A stretch of 13,717 nucleotides of DNA, taken from the NCBI GenBank assembly GCA_025061245.1, contig JANZKD010000033.1, positions 1-13,717 of the forward strand. Direction: 5' to 3'. The position numbers were made by a program, and so were the translations under genes. Shown piece by piece: positions 13,199-13,717 of this stretch. The number at the start of each line of letters is the position of its first letter. Position 1 is the stretch's first letter. The notes below the pieces were generated by a model. It worked only from the letters and a program-made list of their open reading frames with translations. It did no database searches and had not been told where the DNA came from. Source of the stretch: Candidatus Culexmicrobium profundum (GTDB lineage Archaea > Thermoproteota > Methanomethylicia > Culexarchaeales > Culexmicrobiaceae).

Positions 13199-13663
13199 AT
13201 GATGGTACTTAGATGGGGCATGAAAATGCGTAACCTAATGCTTAAATATACATTATTGATTTTGCCAGTTTTCATAATCTTCTTGGGTTTCAGATATTAT
13301 TATGAAATTTTTATTCCTATTGTGCCATTAGATGAACTTAGATTGGAGATTGTTACGGATAGAAGTGAGTATGTATTAGGGGAAGTAGTTAATGTGACTT
13401 TTTATCTTGTTAATGATAGACCTTATCCTGTTAGGATTGTTCAACCCAATGAGTATTGGTTTGCAGGTTATAGTGAGGGTGATCAGAATAAAACGTTAGT
13501 TGGAGTATTTGTGACTCCTTCAGAAGAAAAATTCATAACTATCCCACCGTACACTAGATATAAACTGGAGCAATTCTCATTTAAACCAGCACTTGAGGGA
13601 AGCTTTAAAATCTATATAGTCATTGAAAATTTAAAAGTAAGTAAGATTGTTAAAATCAAATAA
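13199..13663 (+). CDS. Membrane-anchored Ig-like (BsuPI/MG2-type) extracellular protein
   Basis: This 154-residue protein has one N-terminal hydrophobic span (about 17-33, after basic KMRNLMLK), then an outside beta domain. LRLEIVTDRSEYVLGEVVNVTFYLVNDRPYPVRI is characteristic of single Ig-like domains that begin with a 'xxYxxGExVxxxFxxxN' strand pair, as in BsuPI-type and macroglobulin-like domains. It ends FKPALEGSFKIYIVIENLKV, a matching closing strand. The anchor could be an uncleaved signal. ATG 13199 and 13202 are equally likely starts given the leaderless layout; internal ATGs at residues 8 and 10 also precede the span. The gene is divergent from the secreted metalloprotease, so the two may share regulation. 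No enzymatic motif is visible, so a binding or structural role at the cell surface is likely. Confidence 0.65.
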   Translation: MMVLRWGMKMRNLMLKYTLLILPVFIIFLGFRYYYEIFIPIVPLDELRLEIVTDRSEYVLGEVVNVTFYLVNDRPYPVRIVQPNEYWFAGYSEGDQNKTLVGVFVTPSEEKFITIPPYTRYKLEQFSFKPALEGSFKIYIVIENLKVSKIVKIK

Positions 13664-13717
13664 AGGATAGTAGCGTAGATTACTTGGCATTTAAAGATCT
13701 GGTTTTGCTAAAATAGT

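Noticed and set aside
1..13717. CRISPR array, insertion-sequence ends or long direct repeats
   Set aside because: No regularly spaced repeats, no transposase motifs and no terminal inverted repeats were seen by eye. The tRNA shows no nearby repeat of its 3' end that would mark an integration site.

Overview
The window is AT-rich, archaeal DNA. Archaeal signs are TATA-box plus GGTGA/GGAGG translation signals, many TTG starts, an intron-bearing tRNA whose exon-intron junctions form a bulge-helix-bulge, and archaeal-type families (AmrS radical SAM, DUF4910/M28-like peptidase). The nearly all-G:C tRNA stems suggest a thermophile. A Thermoproteota/Bathyarchaeia-like lineage is my best guess, but the sequence alone does not settle it.

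Layout. (1) 1-258, minus: 5' part of PRPP synthetase, divergent from (2) 336-2433, plus: two overlapping, diverged amrS-type radical SAM genes. (3) 2508-4304, plus: a cytosolic DUF4910/M28-like zinc aminopeptidase with its own promoter. (4) 4353-4607, plus: a small gene cut by an in-frame TAA. (5) 8176-4617, minus: a tight four-gene operon made of an HTH protein, a membrane protein with a duplicated extracellular domain, a three-pass membrane protein and a membrane-anchored CARDB-like protein. The two larger membrane proteins share an RGWLPKPP motif before their first membrane span. This is the best candidate here for an undescribed cell-surface system. (6) 8313-10522, plus: an unstable-looking stretch with a small membrane protein, a decapitated and frameshifted metallophosphoesterase, and a probable XRE-HTH/LAGLIDADG protein split into two frames at a canonical A AAA AAC slippery heptamer. 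(7) 10578-11405, plus: three tandem paralogous small proteins, overlapping in reading frame, behind a clear TATA box. (8) 11426-11514, minus: tRNA-Gly(GCC) with a 13-nt intron. (9) 11765-13057, minus: a secreted matrixin-like metalloprotease with an Ig-like tail, whose signal peptide appears frameshifted. (10) 13199-13663, plus: a membrane-anchored Ig-like protein transcribed divergently from it.

How genes may work together: PRPP synthetase, AmrS and the peptidase look like ordinary housekeeping genes. The four-gene operon probably encodes an envelope complex headed by its own regulator, with an 18-bp perfect palindrome in its promoter. The 8.3-10.5 kb block shows truncation, frameshifts and an abrupt composition change within one frame, as expected of a region shaped by recombination. 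Several plus-strand stretches are extremely rich in A and C, which creates many false overlapping open frames there.
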